DNA of 30,461 nucleotides from Enterococcaceae bacterium (lineage in GTDB: Bacteria > Bacillota > Bacilli > Lactobacillales > Catellicoccaceae). The position numbers and the translations under genes were made by a program. The stretch is from contig JASLFJ010000024.1 in NCBI GenBank assembly GCA_030150665.1, forward strand, positions 1 to 30,461, in the 5' to 3' direction. Below the pieces are notes generated by a model, which was not told the origin of the DNA, made no database searches, and saw only the letters and a list, made by a program, of their open reading frames with translations. The stretch's first letter is position 1, and every line of letters starts with the position of its first letter. Shown in pieces: positions 16,101 through 23,913 of the stretch.

Positions 16101-16481
16101 TTAAGGAAGTTTAGGTGTCAGTTTTAACGTCATATAGATTAAAATTTTTGTATGTTCTTCCTGATAGTATGTAAATGCTTGCGCGAGTTTTGGATGATAT
16201 TGATTATGCATGATGACTTCTTTCATTCTTTGATATAAAAAGTCCCAAGACAATAGTAACGGTTGAAATGCATTACGTAAAGATTTATTATAATGTAGTT
16301 CAAGCAGGGCTTGAAGTTCTGTATACTTTGTAAATATTTCTCCTAAGCGTAAGGTTATTGCTGGCTGATGTTTATTGATAGGTTCTTTTAATAAGTGGTA
16401 AAGCGTTTCAGTATCCTGATATAAACTTTTTTCTAAATTAAGGACCTCATGGCTTAATTTATGATCTAATGATTGAGGCAT
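16101..16481 (-). CDS. Small helical protein of unknown function
   Basis: A 126-aa soluble protein that I cannot assign. The minus-strand start is ATG 16481, preceded by AAAAGGAG about 10 nt upstream. The sequence is almost entirely predicted alpha-helix (leucine and charged residues, no glycine-rich loops) with no signal peptide, no membrane segment and no cysteine. Two aromatic-rich stretches (LLLSWDFLYQRMKEVI and AFTYYQEEHTKILIY) suggest a helical bundle. It lies first in the unit with the membrane protein at 15293-16054 and has a candidate promoter, divergent from nifJ, so the two proteins may work together at the membrane. Real-gene evidence is the ribosome binding site, promoter and reading frame. 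Confidence 0.7.
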   Translation of the reverse strand: MPQSLDHKLSHEVLNLEKSLYQDTETLYHLLKEPINKHQPAITLRLGEIFTKYTELQALLELHYNKSLRNAFQPLLLSWDFLYQRMKEVIMHNQYHPKLAQAFTYYQEEHTKILIYMTLKLTPKLP

Positions 16482-16519
16482 ACTGAAACACTCCTTTTAC
16501 AAAATCCAAATTTTCTTTC

Positions 16520-16548
16520 ATTATATCATGAAATAAAGCGTGTGTGAC
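16520..16548 (-). promoter_or_regulatory. Candidate minus-strand promoter for the two unknown genes
   Basis: On the minus strand GTCACA (16543-16548) and a consensus TATAAT (16520-16525) are separated by 17 nt, about 40 nt before the ATG of the small helical protein. Confidence 0.55.
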
Positions 16549-16634
16549 ATTTTAAATGAACGTTATCATGATCCCCTTAAGAAATTTTTAACAAGATTTT
16601 TATTCTCTATTCTGTTTTTTAATGTAAAATTCGT

Positions 16635-16640
16635 TATAAT
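16635..16640 (+). promoter_or_regulatory. Candidate -10 element for nifJ
   Basis: A consensus TATAAT lies 60 nt before the nifJ start in the divergent intergenic region. The -35 at 17-18 nt is weak (around CTGTTT), so an activator or weak promoter is possible. Confidence 0.4.
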
Positions 16641-16700
16641 TAAATAAGCACATAAAATTTTTATAGTATTACTAGAGATTGACATATAAAGGAGAATTAT

Positions 16701-19700
16701 ATGATAAAAAAACAAGCAACAATAGATGGCAATACTGCCGCAGCATATATTTCTTATGCATTTACAGAGCTTGCAGCAATATATCCAATTACACCCAGTT
16801 CTACAATGGCTGAACTTGTAGATTTATGGTCTTCGGAAGGTAAGAAAAATATTTTTGGACAACCTGTAGAAGTTGTTGAGATGCAATCTGAGGCAGGTGC
16901 TGCTGGAACAGCTCATGGTTCTTTACAAACAGGTGTATTAACATCAACATATACCTCTTCTCAAGGGTTATTATTGATGTTACCAAATATGTATAAAATT
17001 GCTGGAGAGCTACTACCTAGTGTTTTTCATGTGGCTAGTCGAACGATTGCAACAAGTGCGTTAAGTATTTTTGGAGATCACAGTGATGTGATGGCTGCAA
17101 GACAAACAGGTTTTGTGATGTTGGCATCTAGCAGTGTACAAGAAGTGCATGATTTGTCTGCTGTAGCACATTTAGCTACATTAGAAGCAGAATTGCCGTT
17201 TTTACATTTTTTTGATGGGTTTCGAACAAGTCATGAGGTGCAAAAAATTAATTTGCTGTCTTATGAAACATTAAGTCAGTATATTGACCAAGAAGCGCTA
17301 GCACGTTTTAGACAAAGAGGACTGCACCCTAACCGACCTAAAGTGACAGGAACAAGCCAAAATGCAGATATTCATTTTCAACAAAAAGAAGCAAGTAATC
17401 GCTATTATCAACGTGTTCCAGAGTATATTCAAAAATATATGAACGTGATTAATGAATTACAAGGTACTGATTATCAGCTTGTAAATTATTATGGACATCC
17501 TGAAGCAACAGAAGTGATTGTCTCTATCGGTTCTGTTGCAGGAACGATCCATCAAGTTGTTGATGCGTTAAATGAGCAAGGCCGTCAAGTAGGGCATATT
17601 AATATTCATTTGTATCGTCCTTTTCCTTCAGAAGCACTGCTTGCTGCCATTCCAAATACAGTAGAAAAAATAGCTGTACTAGATCGAACAAAAGAGCCTG
17701 GCACAAGTGGAGAACCTTTATTCTTAGATGTACAGCATGCATTTTATCAATCTTCCATACATCCTGTGATTATAGGAGGCAGGTATGGATTAAGTTCTAA
17801 AGATGTCACTCCTGCACAAATTATGGCGATTTATCATTATTTGCAGACTCAAGAATCATTTGATACTAGAGAATTTACGATAGGTATTCAAGATGATGTC
17901 ACTCATTTATCATTACCACTACCTGTTAAAGCAGATTATGATTTAACAGATGAAGCATCGTTTCAAGCTCTGTTTTGGGGATTTGGTTCGGATGGCACTG
18001 TTGGGGCTACAAAGGCTGCATTAGAACTGATTGGCACGGAAACGTCTGATTATGTTCAAGGTTATTTTGAGTATGATTCTAAAAAATCAGGAAGTCTTAC
18101 ACGCTCTCATGTTCGTATTAGTCCAAAACCTATTGAATCAACCTATTTAATTCAACAAGCGGATCTTGTAGCTTGTCATCATACTTCCTATGTTTACCAA
18201 TATGATTTATTAGAGCATTTAAAACCAGGAGGTATATTTTTACTCAATACTTCTTGGACACAAGAACAGTTAAAAGATAAGTTACCTCAAAAAATGATAA
18301 AAACATTACTAGAAAAAAAAGCTCATCTATATATTATTGATGCTTTTTCTATTGCTCAAGAAGTAGGATTAGGTCGACATATTAATATGATTATGGAAGC
18401 AGCCTTTTTGGAATTATCACATTTATTGCCAGAAGATCAAATTATTCCATTGTTAGAGCAACAAATTCATCGTATGTATCATAAAAAATCTGATCAAATC
18501 ATTCAAAGTAACATTCAAGGGTTGTATCAAGCTACAGAAAAACTTATTGAAGTTTCCTTAGATGATTCTTGGCTAACATCAGAAAAACGTTCTTCAAAGA
18601 GCTCATCATCAGAAGTTCCGGCATTTGTGATGAATATCGTTGAGCCGATTGCTCGTCAAAAAGGAGATGAGTTAACAGTTTCGGATTTGATTCAAAATGG
18701 AATGGTAGATGGTAGTATCCCTTTAGGCACATCAGCATATGAAAAACGAGGGATTGCTTTAGAAGTTCCTGAATGGATTGAAGATCGTTGTACGATGTGT
18801 AATGAATGTGCATTTGTCTGTCCTCATGCAGCTATTCGTCCATTTTTAGCTACAGAAGAGGAGTTAGAAGATGCACCAGAAGGCTTTATTACACGTGAGA
18901 TGCGCGGTGCAGATGGGTTGATGTACCGGATACAAGTTTCCTTAGAAGATTGTACAGGATGCGGATTATGTGTCGATGTTTGTCCAGCTAAAGGAAAAGC
19001 TTTAGTCATGAAGCCTTATGAAGATCAAAAAGAAGAAGCGATTAATTGGGCCTTTGCGATGACATTAAGTACAAAAGTAAATCCAATGAAGAAAAATTCA
19101 GTAAGAGGATCACAATTTGAACAACCCCTTTTAGAATTTTCAGGGGCATGTTCAGGATGTGGTGAGACTCCTTATTTAAAATTATTAACACAGTTATATG
19201 GTGATCGGTTAATGATTGCAAATGCGACTGGATGTTCGTCAATTTACGGGGCATCAGCGCCAACAACACCTTATACAACAAATGATCAAGGTCAAGGTCC
19301 TGCGTGGTCTAACTCTTTATTTGAAGATAATGCAGAATATGGCTATGGGATGTATTTAGCACAACAGACAAAACGTAAAGCATTATATCAGCAGGTACAA
19401 GATTATTTAGCATCTACAGACGCTACTACAGAAGTTGAAGTGTTATTAAAAGATTGGGCAGATCATTGGCTTGAAAGTGAAGGAACTCAACAACGCGCGC
19501 AAAAAGTGATTGCTGCACTTCAAGAAGAAGTGGATCAAAATCCAATGTATCAAGTATTTTTAAACCACCAAGATGAGTTTGTAAAACCAAGTCAGTGGAT
19601 TATTGGTGGTGATGGTTGGGCTTATGATATTGGCTTTGGAGGTATAGATCATGTGATTGCTAGTGGTGCGGATGTCAATATTTTAGTGATGGATAATGAA

Positions 19701-20339
19701 GTCTATGCAAATACAGGAGGACAACTTTCTAAAGCAACACCAAAAGCGGCCGTTGCCAAATTTGCAGCTCAAGGAAAAGTAGGACGTAAAAAAGATTTAG
19801 GACGTATTGCGATGACTTATGAAAATGTATATGTTGCACAAATTGCTTCAGGAGCAAGTCCTATTCAAACAATTAAAGCGTTTGAAGAAGCAGAAAAATA
19901 TCCGGGACCTTCCATTATTATTGCGTATACCCCATGTATTGCACACGGTCTGGAAGGAGGATTAGGTGCTTCATTACAAGAGGCTAAAGATGCGGTAAGT
20001 TCTGGATATTGGCCTATTTATCGTTATCAGCCTTGGCGACGTGCAGAAGGAAAGCCAGCACTTATTTTAGATGAAAAACGTCCTGATTTCAGTAAAATCA
20101 AAGACTTTTTAGATAAGCAAAATCGTTTTGCTGTGTTAGCTAAGATGAAGCATATTTCTGTTGATAAATTGTATCAAGAACTTATTGAAGAATCGATTGA
20201 GCGCTTCTTTACATATGCAGAAATGGCTGGAGAGGCAGAAAAAATAAGAAAAAGAATGGAAAAAAATGCACAACGAGATCGTCATGAAGTAACAGATGAA
20301 GCCAAGAAACCACGAGAGCGTGTGCGTAGAAAACGATAA
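16701..20339 (+). CDS. nifJ: Pyruvate:ferredoxin (flavodoxin) oxidoreductase
   Basis: Cytoplasmic thiamine-diphosphate and iron-sulfur enzyme oxidising pyruvate with CoA to acetyl-CoA and CO2, passing electrons to ferredoxin or flavodoxin. The ATG at 16701 follows AAAGGAGA. Single-chain architecture is complete: N-terminal pyrimidine-binding domain (AYPITPSSTMAEL as YPITPSSTMAE; EMQSEAGAAGTAHG), the transketolase-like domain (GRYGLSSKDVTPAQI) and the gamma domain (FWGFGSDGTVGATKAA). Two [4Fe-4S] motifs follow (C697/C700/C703/C707; C751/C754/C757/C761), then CSGCGETPYLKL and the TPP-binding GDGWAYDIGFGGIDHV with NTGGQLSKATPKAA. At 1212 aa it is longer than most members because of a basic C-terminal tail of about 35 residues (RKRMEKNAQRDRHEV to RVRRKR). 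It is oxygen-sensitive in other species. Its stop is 14 nt from cdaA, suggesting co-transcription. Confidence 0.96.
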   Translation: MIKKQATIDGNTAAAYISYAFTELAAIYPITPSSTMAELVDLWSSEGKKNIFGQPVEVVEMQSEAGAAGTAHGSLQTGVLTSTYTSSQGLLLMLPNMYKIAGELLPSVFHVASRTIATSALSIFGDHSDVMAARQTGFVMLASSSVQEVHDLSAVAHLATLEAELPFLHFFDGFRTSHEVQKINLLSYETLSQYIDQEALARFRQRGLHPNRPKVTGTSQNADIHFQQKEASNRYYQRVPEYIQKYMNVINELQGTDYQLVNYYGHPEATEVIVSIGSVAGTIHQVVDALNEQGRQVGHINIHLYRPFPSEALLAAIPNTVEKIAVLDRTKEPGTSGEPLFLDVQHAFYQSSIHPVIIGGRYGLSSKDVTPAQIMAIYHYLQTQESFDTREFTIGIQDDVTHLSLPLPVKADYDLTDEASFQALFWGFGSDGTVGATKAALELIGTETSDYVQGYFEYDSKKSGSLTRSHVRISPKPIESTYLIQQADLVACHHTSYVYQYDLLEHLKPGGIFLLNTSWTQEQLKDKLPQKMIKTLLEKKAHLYIIDAFSIAQEVGLGRHINMIMEAAFLELSHLLPEDQIIPLLEQQIHRMYHKKSDQIIQSNIQGLYQATEKLIEVSLDDSWLTSEKRSSKSSSSEVPAFVMNIVEPIARQKGDELTVSDLIQNGMVDGSIPLGTSAYEKRGIALEVPEWIEDRCTMCNECAFVCPHAAIRPFLATEEELEDAPEGFITREMRGADGLMYRIQVSLEDCTGCGLCVDVCPAKGKALVMKPYEDQKEEAINWAFAMTLSTKVNPMKKNSVRGSQFEQPLLEFSGACSGCGETPYLKLLTQLYGDRLMIANATGCSSIYGASAPTTPYTTNDQGQGPAWSNSLFEDNAEYGYGMYLAQQTKRKALYQQVQDYLASTDATTEVEVLLKDWADHWLESEGTQQRAQKVIAALQEEVDQNPMYQVFLNHQDEFVKPSQWIIGGDGWAYDIGFGGIDHVIASGADVNILVMDNEVYANTGGQLSKATPKAAVAKFAAQGKVGRKKDLGRIAMTYENVYVAQIASGASPIQTIKAFEEAEKYPGPSIIIAYTPCIAHGLEGGLGASLQEAKDAVSSGYWPIYRYQPWRRAEGKPALILDEKRPDFSKIKDFLDKQNRFAVLAKMKHISVDKLYQELIEESIERFFTYAEMAGEAEKIRKRMEKNAQRDRHEVTDEAKKPRERVRRKR

Positions 20340-20353
20340 AGGAGCGTAGATGA

Positions 20354-21226
20354 ATGTCCTTTAATTTAGATACATTATTTCAGGCAAATACTTGGCAACA
20401 TATTATTCAAACTTATTTTTTAGGGTCTAATATGATTATTAATATCTTAGATATTATTGTTGTGTGGTATCTTTTATATAAATTAATCATGTTAATTAGG
20501 GGTACAAAAGCAATTCAACTTCTTAAAGGAATTGCGATTATTTTAATTGTTCGAATTTTTAGTGGTTGGTTAGGATTAAATACGGTATCATGGCTGATGA
20601 ATCAAGTCATTACCTATGGAGTTATTGCCGTTATTATTATATTTCAACCAGAAGTTAGACGAGGGTTGGAACATTTAGGAAGAAGTTCATTTTTTAATAA
20701 ATCTTCTGATAGAAAATCTTATCAAGAAAAATTAGTGCTTGATTTAGAAAAAGCCATTCAATATATGTCTAAACGAAAAATTGGGGCTTTAATTACTATT
20801 GAGCGAAATAATAGCTTAGAAGAATATATTGCAACAGGGATCTCGTTAGATGCTGATCTTTCTTCTGAGCTGTTGATTAATATTTTTATTCCTAATACCC
20901 CGCTTCATGATGGTGCGGTGATTATTAAAGGAGAAAAGATTGCAGCATCTTGTGCTTATCTACCTTTATCAGAAGATGAGTATTTACCGAAAGAGTTTGG
21001 GACAAGGCATAGAGCAGCATTAGGAATTAGTGAGGCGAGTGATTCAGTGACAATTGTTGTTTCTGAAGAAACAGGAGATGTAAGTATTGCTTATAAAGGA
21101 CATTTACATCCACATCTGACAACAGAAGAATATACCGAACTATTATCTAATCAACTGATTGTCGAAGAAATAAAAGAAAGTTATTGGCAACAGTTTTTAG
21201 ATGGATTTAGAGGAGGAAGAAAATAA
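20354..21226 (+). CDS. cdaA: Diadenylate cyclase CdaA
   Basis: A membrane-bound enzyme making the second messenger c-di-AMP from two ATP, controlling potassium and osmolyte transport and wall homeostasis. The start ATG 20354 has AAAGGAG at 20338-20344, overlapping the nifJ stop. The 290-aa protein has three N-terminal transmembrane helices (about 25-45, 52-72, 75-97) and a DAC domain with the catalytic DGA (186-188, in TPLHDGAVII) and RHR (218-220, in GTRHRAALG) motifs. The stop codon overlaps the cdaR start by 1 nt (TAATG), so the two are tightly coupled. cdaA-cdaR-glmM is the standard Gram-positive order; nifJ ahead of it is not. Confidence 0.97.
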   Translation: MSFNLDTLFQANTWQHIIQTYFLGSNMIINILDIIVVWYLLYKLIMLIRGTKAIQLLKGIAIILIVRIFSGWLGLNTVSWLMNQVITYGVIAVIIIFQPEVRRGLEHLGRSSFFNKSSDRKSYQEKLVLDLEKAIQYMSKRKIGALITIERNNSLEEYIATGISLDADLSSELLINIFIPNTPLHDGAVIIKGEKIAASCAYLPLSEDEYLPKEFGTRHRAALGISEASDSVTIVVSEETGDVSIAYKGHLHPHLTTEEYTELLSNQLIVEEIKESYWQQFLDGFRGGRK

Positions 21227-22365
21227 TGGAAAAAGTAACTCGTAGTAAATCTTTTATTAGTTTATTAGCGTTATTTTTTGCTTTTCTTCTTTTTTTAAAT
21301 GCCAATGCTCAAAATAACTCTGATGGCATAGGGCGCTCTTTGTCAAAAACATCACAAGTTGTTTTAACAAATGTACCTATCGTATTAAAGTATGATAGTA
21401 ATGCTTATTATGTATCTGGATATGAAGAGACAGCGAATGTGACTTTAATTAGTGCAAATCGTGTTTTATTAGATACAGAAGCAAATCCGCAAACACGAAA
21501 CTTTAGCTTAATTGCTGATTTAACGCAATTAGGTGAAGGAACTCATGAAGTGCCACTTTCTATTGTAAATTTAAGTCGTAGTGTGAGTGCAGAATTTGAA
21601 CCTAGAGAGATTTATGTTACTATTGAAAAGAAAGCTATGGTGGAGATGCCAGTAAGTTTTTCTTTAGGTATGAATCAGTTAAAAGAAGATTATAGTATTG
21701 AAAAAACGACGATTAAACCCAATATGATTGAAGTCACTTCTGGAGAAAATACAATTAAATCGATCACTCAAGTAGTTGCAGTACTGCCAGCTAATAAGGT
21801 CATTGATGGCAATTTATCAGATACAGCAGAAGTTTATGCATTAGATAAAGATGGAAACCGTGTTAGTGCTGATTTATCCCCCAATAAAGTGACTGTTAAT
21901 TTAGAAGTAAAAGCACCTAGTAAAGTTGTACCAATTCGGTTTAGACAAGTCGGAGATTATGCGAAAGGTGTTAAAAATATTGTATTAGATCCAAATCGAA
22001 CAACTGTAGAATTATTTGGTCCTAGAGAAGTGTTAGATACGATTTACTACGTTGATGTTGATGTTGATATTTCAGGAATTAAAACAGAAACAAAACAGGA
22101 AATTACACTACCAACTTTAGAACATGTAACTCATGAGCCGCATACTGTAGAAGTATTTATTCGTCCAGAACTTGAAGAAAAAAGAGATAAGGAAGAAAAA
22201 TCAGTTTCTAATGATGAGATAAATCGAGCAAACGCAAGAGAACAAAATGCTTTAGAAATCAATCAAAATCAAGAGGCATCGCAAAAAGAAGAATCAGAAC
22301 ATCAAGAGACAACAGAAGAAGAAGCTTCTGCAAATCACCAAGAAACATCAGAAACACAGGAATAA
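21226..22365 (+). CDS. cdaR: CdaR (YbbR-domain regulator of CdaA)
   Basis: An extracellular, membrane-anchored partner of CdaA that modulates c-di-AMP synthesis. The 379-aa protein has a single N-terminal membrane anchor (about 8-28, SFISLLALFFAFLLFLNANA) and then tandem YbbR repeats (roughly 45-135, 138-230 and 232-315) of beta strands, such as PVSFSLGMNQLKEDYSIEKT and PIRFRQVGDYAKGVKNIVLD. It ends in a low-complexity tail of about 60 residues rich in Glu, Gln, Asn and Ser (around 320-379) that probably lies outside the folded domain. It sits between cdaA and glmM, 14 nt before glmM. The tail's role is unknown. Confidence 0.93.
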   Translation: MEKVTRSKSFISLLALFFAFLLFLNANAQNNSDGIGRSLSKTSQVVLTNVPIVLKYDSNAYYVSGYEETANVTLISANRVLLDTEANPQTRNFSLIADLTQLGEGTHEVPLSIVNLSRSVSAEFEPREIYVTIEKKAMVEMPVSFSLGMNQLKEDYSIEKTTIKPNMIEVTSGENTIKSITQVVAVLPANKVIDGNLSDTAEVYALDKDGNRVSADLSPNKVTVNLEVKAPSKVVPIRFRQVGDYAKGVKNIVLDPNRTTVELFGPREVLDTIYYVDVDVDISGIKTETKQEITLPTLEHVTHEPHTVEVFIRPELEEKRDKEEKSVSNDEINRANAREQNALEINQNQEASQKEESEHQETTEEEASANHQETSETQE

Positions 22366-22379
22366 AGGAGAGAGAAAAG

Positions 22380-23759
22380 ATGGGGAAGTATTTTGGAACA
22401 GATGGTGTACGTGGTATTGCTAATAAAGAACTTACACCCGAATTGGCTTTTCAATTGGGAAGGTGTGGAGGATATGTATTGTGCCAACACAATCCAGATC
22501 CTGATAAAAAGCCACGAGTCCTCGTAGGAAGAGACACACGTATTTCAGGTCCTATGTTAGAACAAGCATTAATTTCTGGATTATTATCAGTAGGCATTGA
22601 AGTTTTTCAGTTAGGGGTAATATCTACACCAGCAGTTGCTTATCTTACAAAAATTCAAAATGCAGTTGCGGGTATTATGATTTCAGCATCTCATAATCCA
22701 GCAGAAGATAATGGAATTAAGTTTTTTGGTGCCGATGGATTTAAGCTTTCAGATGAACAAGAAGCGGAAATTGAAACTTTATTAGAAGCACCTTTAGATC
22801 AACTGCCAAGACCATCAACAGATGGTATTGGGACTTTAGATGAGTTTCCAGAAGGAATTTTAAAATATGCACAGTATTTAACCCAAACGATTCCAGATTC
22901 ACTATCAGGAATAACTGTCTGTTTAGATGCAGCAAATGGAGCGACTACTACTATTGTTAACCGTCTGTTTGCAGATTTAGATACTGATTTTTATACAATG
23001 GGTACTAAACCTAATGGTATTAATATTAATGATGGGGTCGGCTCTACACATCCAGAAGCTTTAGCCCAATTTGTGTTAGAGAAAAAAGCTGATGTAGGAC
23101 TAGCTTTTGATGGAGATGGAGACCGTGTAATTGCCGTTGATGAACAAGGTCATATTATTGACGGCGATAAAATTATGTATATTTGTGCGAAATACTTAAA
23201 AGAACAAGGACTTCTTAGAAAAAATACGGTAGTAACTACTGTAATGAGTAATTTAGGATTTCATCAAGCATTAAAAAAAGCGGAATTAGACGCGCAAATT
23301 ACACAAGTTGGTGATCGGTATGTCGTTGAGGCAATGCGTAAAGATCAATTTAATTTTGGAGGAGAACAATCAGGGCATATTATCTTTTTAGATTATGCTA
23401 CAACTGGAGATGGATTACTATCAGGAATTCAGTTACTGAATGTAATGAAACAAACGGGAAAATCACTTTCAGAACTTGCTAGTGAAGTGGAATCTTATCC
23501 ACAACTTTTAGTCAATGTCCGAGTTAAAGATAAAAAGAAAGCAATGGAACATCCTGCGATTAAAGCAGTAATTACTGCGGTAGAAGAAGAGATGGGAGAT
23601 GAAGGACGTATTTTAATACGACCTTCCGGAACAGAGCCTCTTATTCGTGTGATGGCAGAAGCTCCTACTGAAGAACAAGTAGAGCATTATGTTTCGCAAA
23701 TTGTTGCTGTTGTTGAAAAAGAGATGGGGCTTCAAACAGAAGTTACAGATGTTTCATAA
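22380..23759 (+). CDS. glmM: Phosphoglucosamine mutase
   Basis: Interconverts glucosamine-6-phosphate and glucosamine-1-phosphate, the second step to UDP-N-acetylglucosamine for peptidoglycan. The ATG at 22380 follows AAAGGAGAGAG. The 459-aa protein has the four-domain alpha-D-phosphohexomutase fold: N-terminal KYFGTDGVRGIANKELTPE, the active-site serine at S104 (ISASHNPAEDNGIKFFG), the metal loop GLAFDGDGDRVIAVD, the sugar-binding FGGEQSGHII, and the phosphate-binding RPSGTEPLIRVMAEA. It is the last gene of the nifJ-cdaA-cdaR-glmM run and is followed by a strong terminator. In other species c-di-AMP synthesis proteins bind and inhibit or are inhibited by GlmM, which fits the linkage. Confidence 0.98.
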   Translation: MGKYFGTDGVRGIANKELTPELAFQLGRCGGYVLCQHNPDPDKKPRVLVGRDTRISGPMLEQALISGLLSVGIEVFQLGVISTPAVAYLTKIQNAVAGIMISASHNPAEDNGIKFFGADGFKLSDEQEAEIETLLEAPLDQLPRPSTDGIGTLDEFPEGILKYAQYLTQTIPDSLSGITVCLDAANGATTTIVNRLFADLDTDFYTMGTKPNGININDGVGSTHPEALAQFVLEKKADVGLAFDGDGDRVIAVDEQGHIIDGDKIMYICAKYLKEQGLLRKNTVVTTVMSNLGFHQALKKAELDAQITQVGDRYVVEAMRKDQFNFGGEQSGHIIFLDYATTGDGLLSGIQLLNVMKQTGKSLSELASEVESYPQLLVNVRVKDKKKAMEHPAIKAVITAVEEEMGDEGRILIRPSGTEPLIRVMAEAPTEEQVEHYVSQIVAVVEKEMGLQTEVTDVS

Positions 23760-23762
23760 TAC

Positions 23763-23793
23763 AAAAAACAGGCATATTATTGCCTGTTTTTTT
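23763..23793 (+). terminator. Intrinsic terminator after glmM
   Basis: AAAAAACAGGCA pairs with TGCCTGTTTTTT across a TATTAT loop, with a T7 run. Confidence 0.93.
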
Positions 23794-23836
23794 GTACATA
23801 TTTTTTAAGGTATATATAGACCAATTTTAATAATAT

Positions 23837-23865
23837 TTGACAAACACCTAATTTTAAACTATTAT
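23837..23865 (+). promoter_or_regulatory. Promoter of glmS
   Basis: A consensus TTGACA at 23837-23842 and TATTAT at 23860-23865 are 17 nt apart. The overlapping TATAAT at 23863 has a 20-nt spacing and is less likely. The leader is only about 40 nt, too short for a glmS ribozyme. Confidence 0.75.
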
Positions 23866-23913
23866 AATCATTATTAAAAAAATACCAATAATAGTGGTTT
23901 AGGAGGATTTGTT

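Noticed and set aside
23866..23913. glmS ribozyme in the glmS leader
   Set aside because: The leader after the promoter is about 40 nt, far shorter than the ribozyme, and no core motif is seen.
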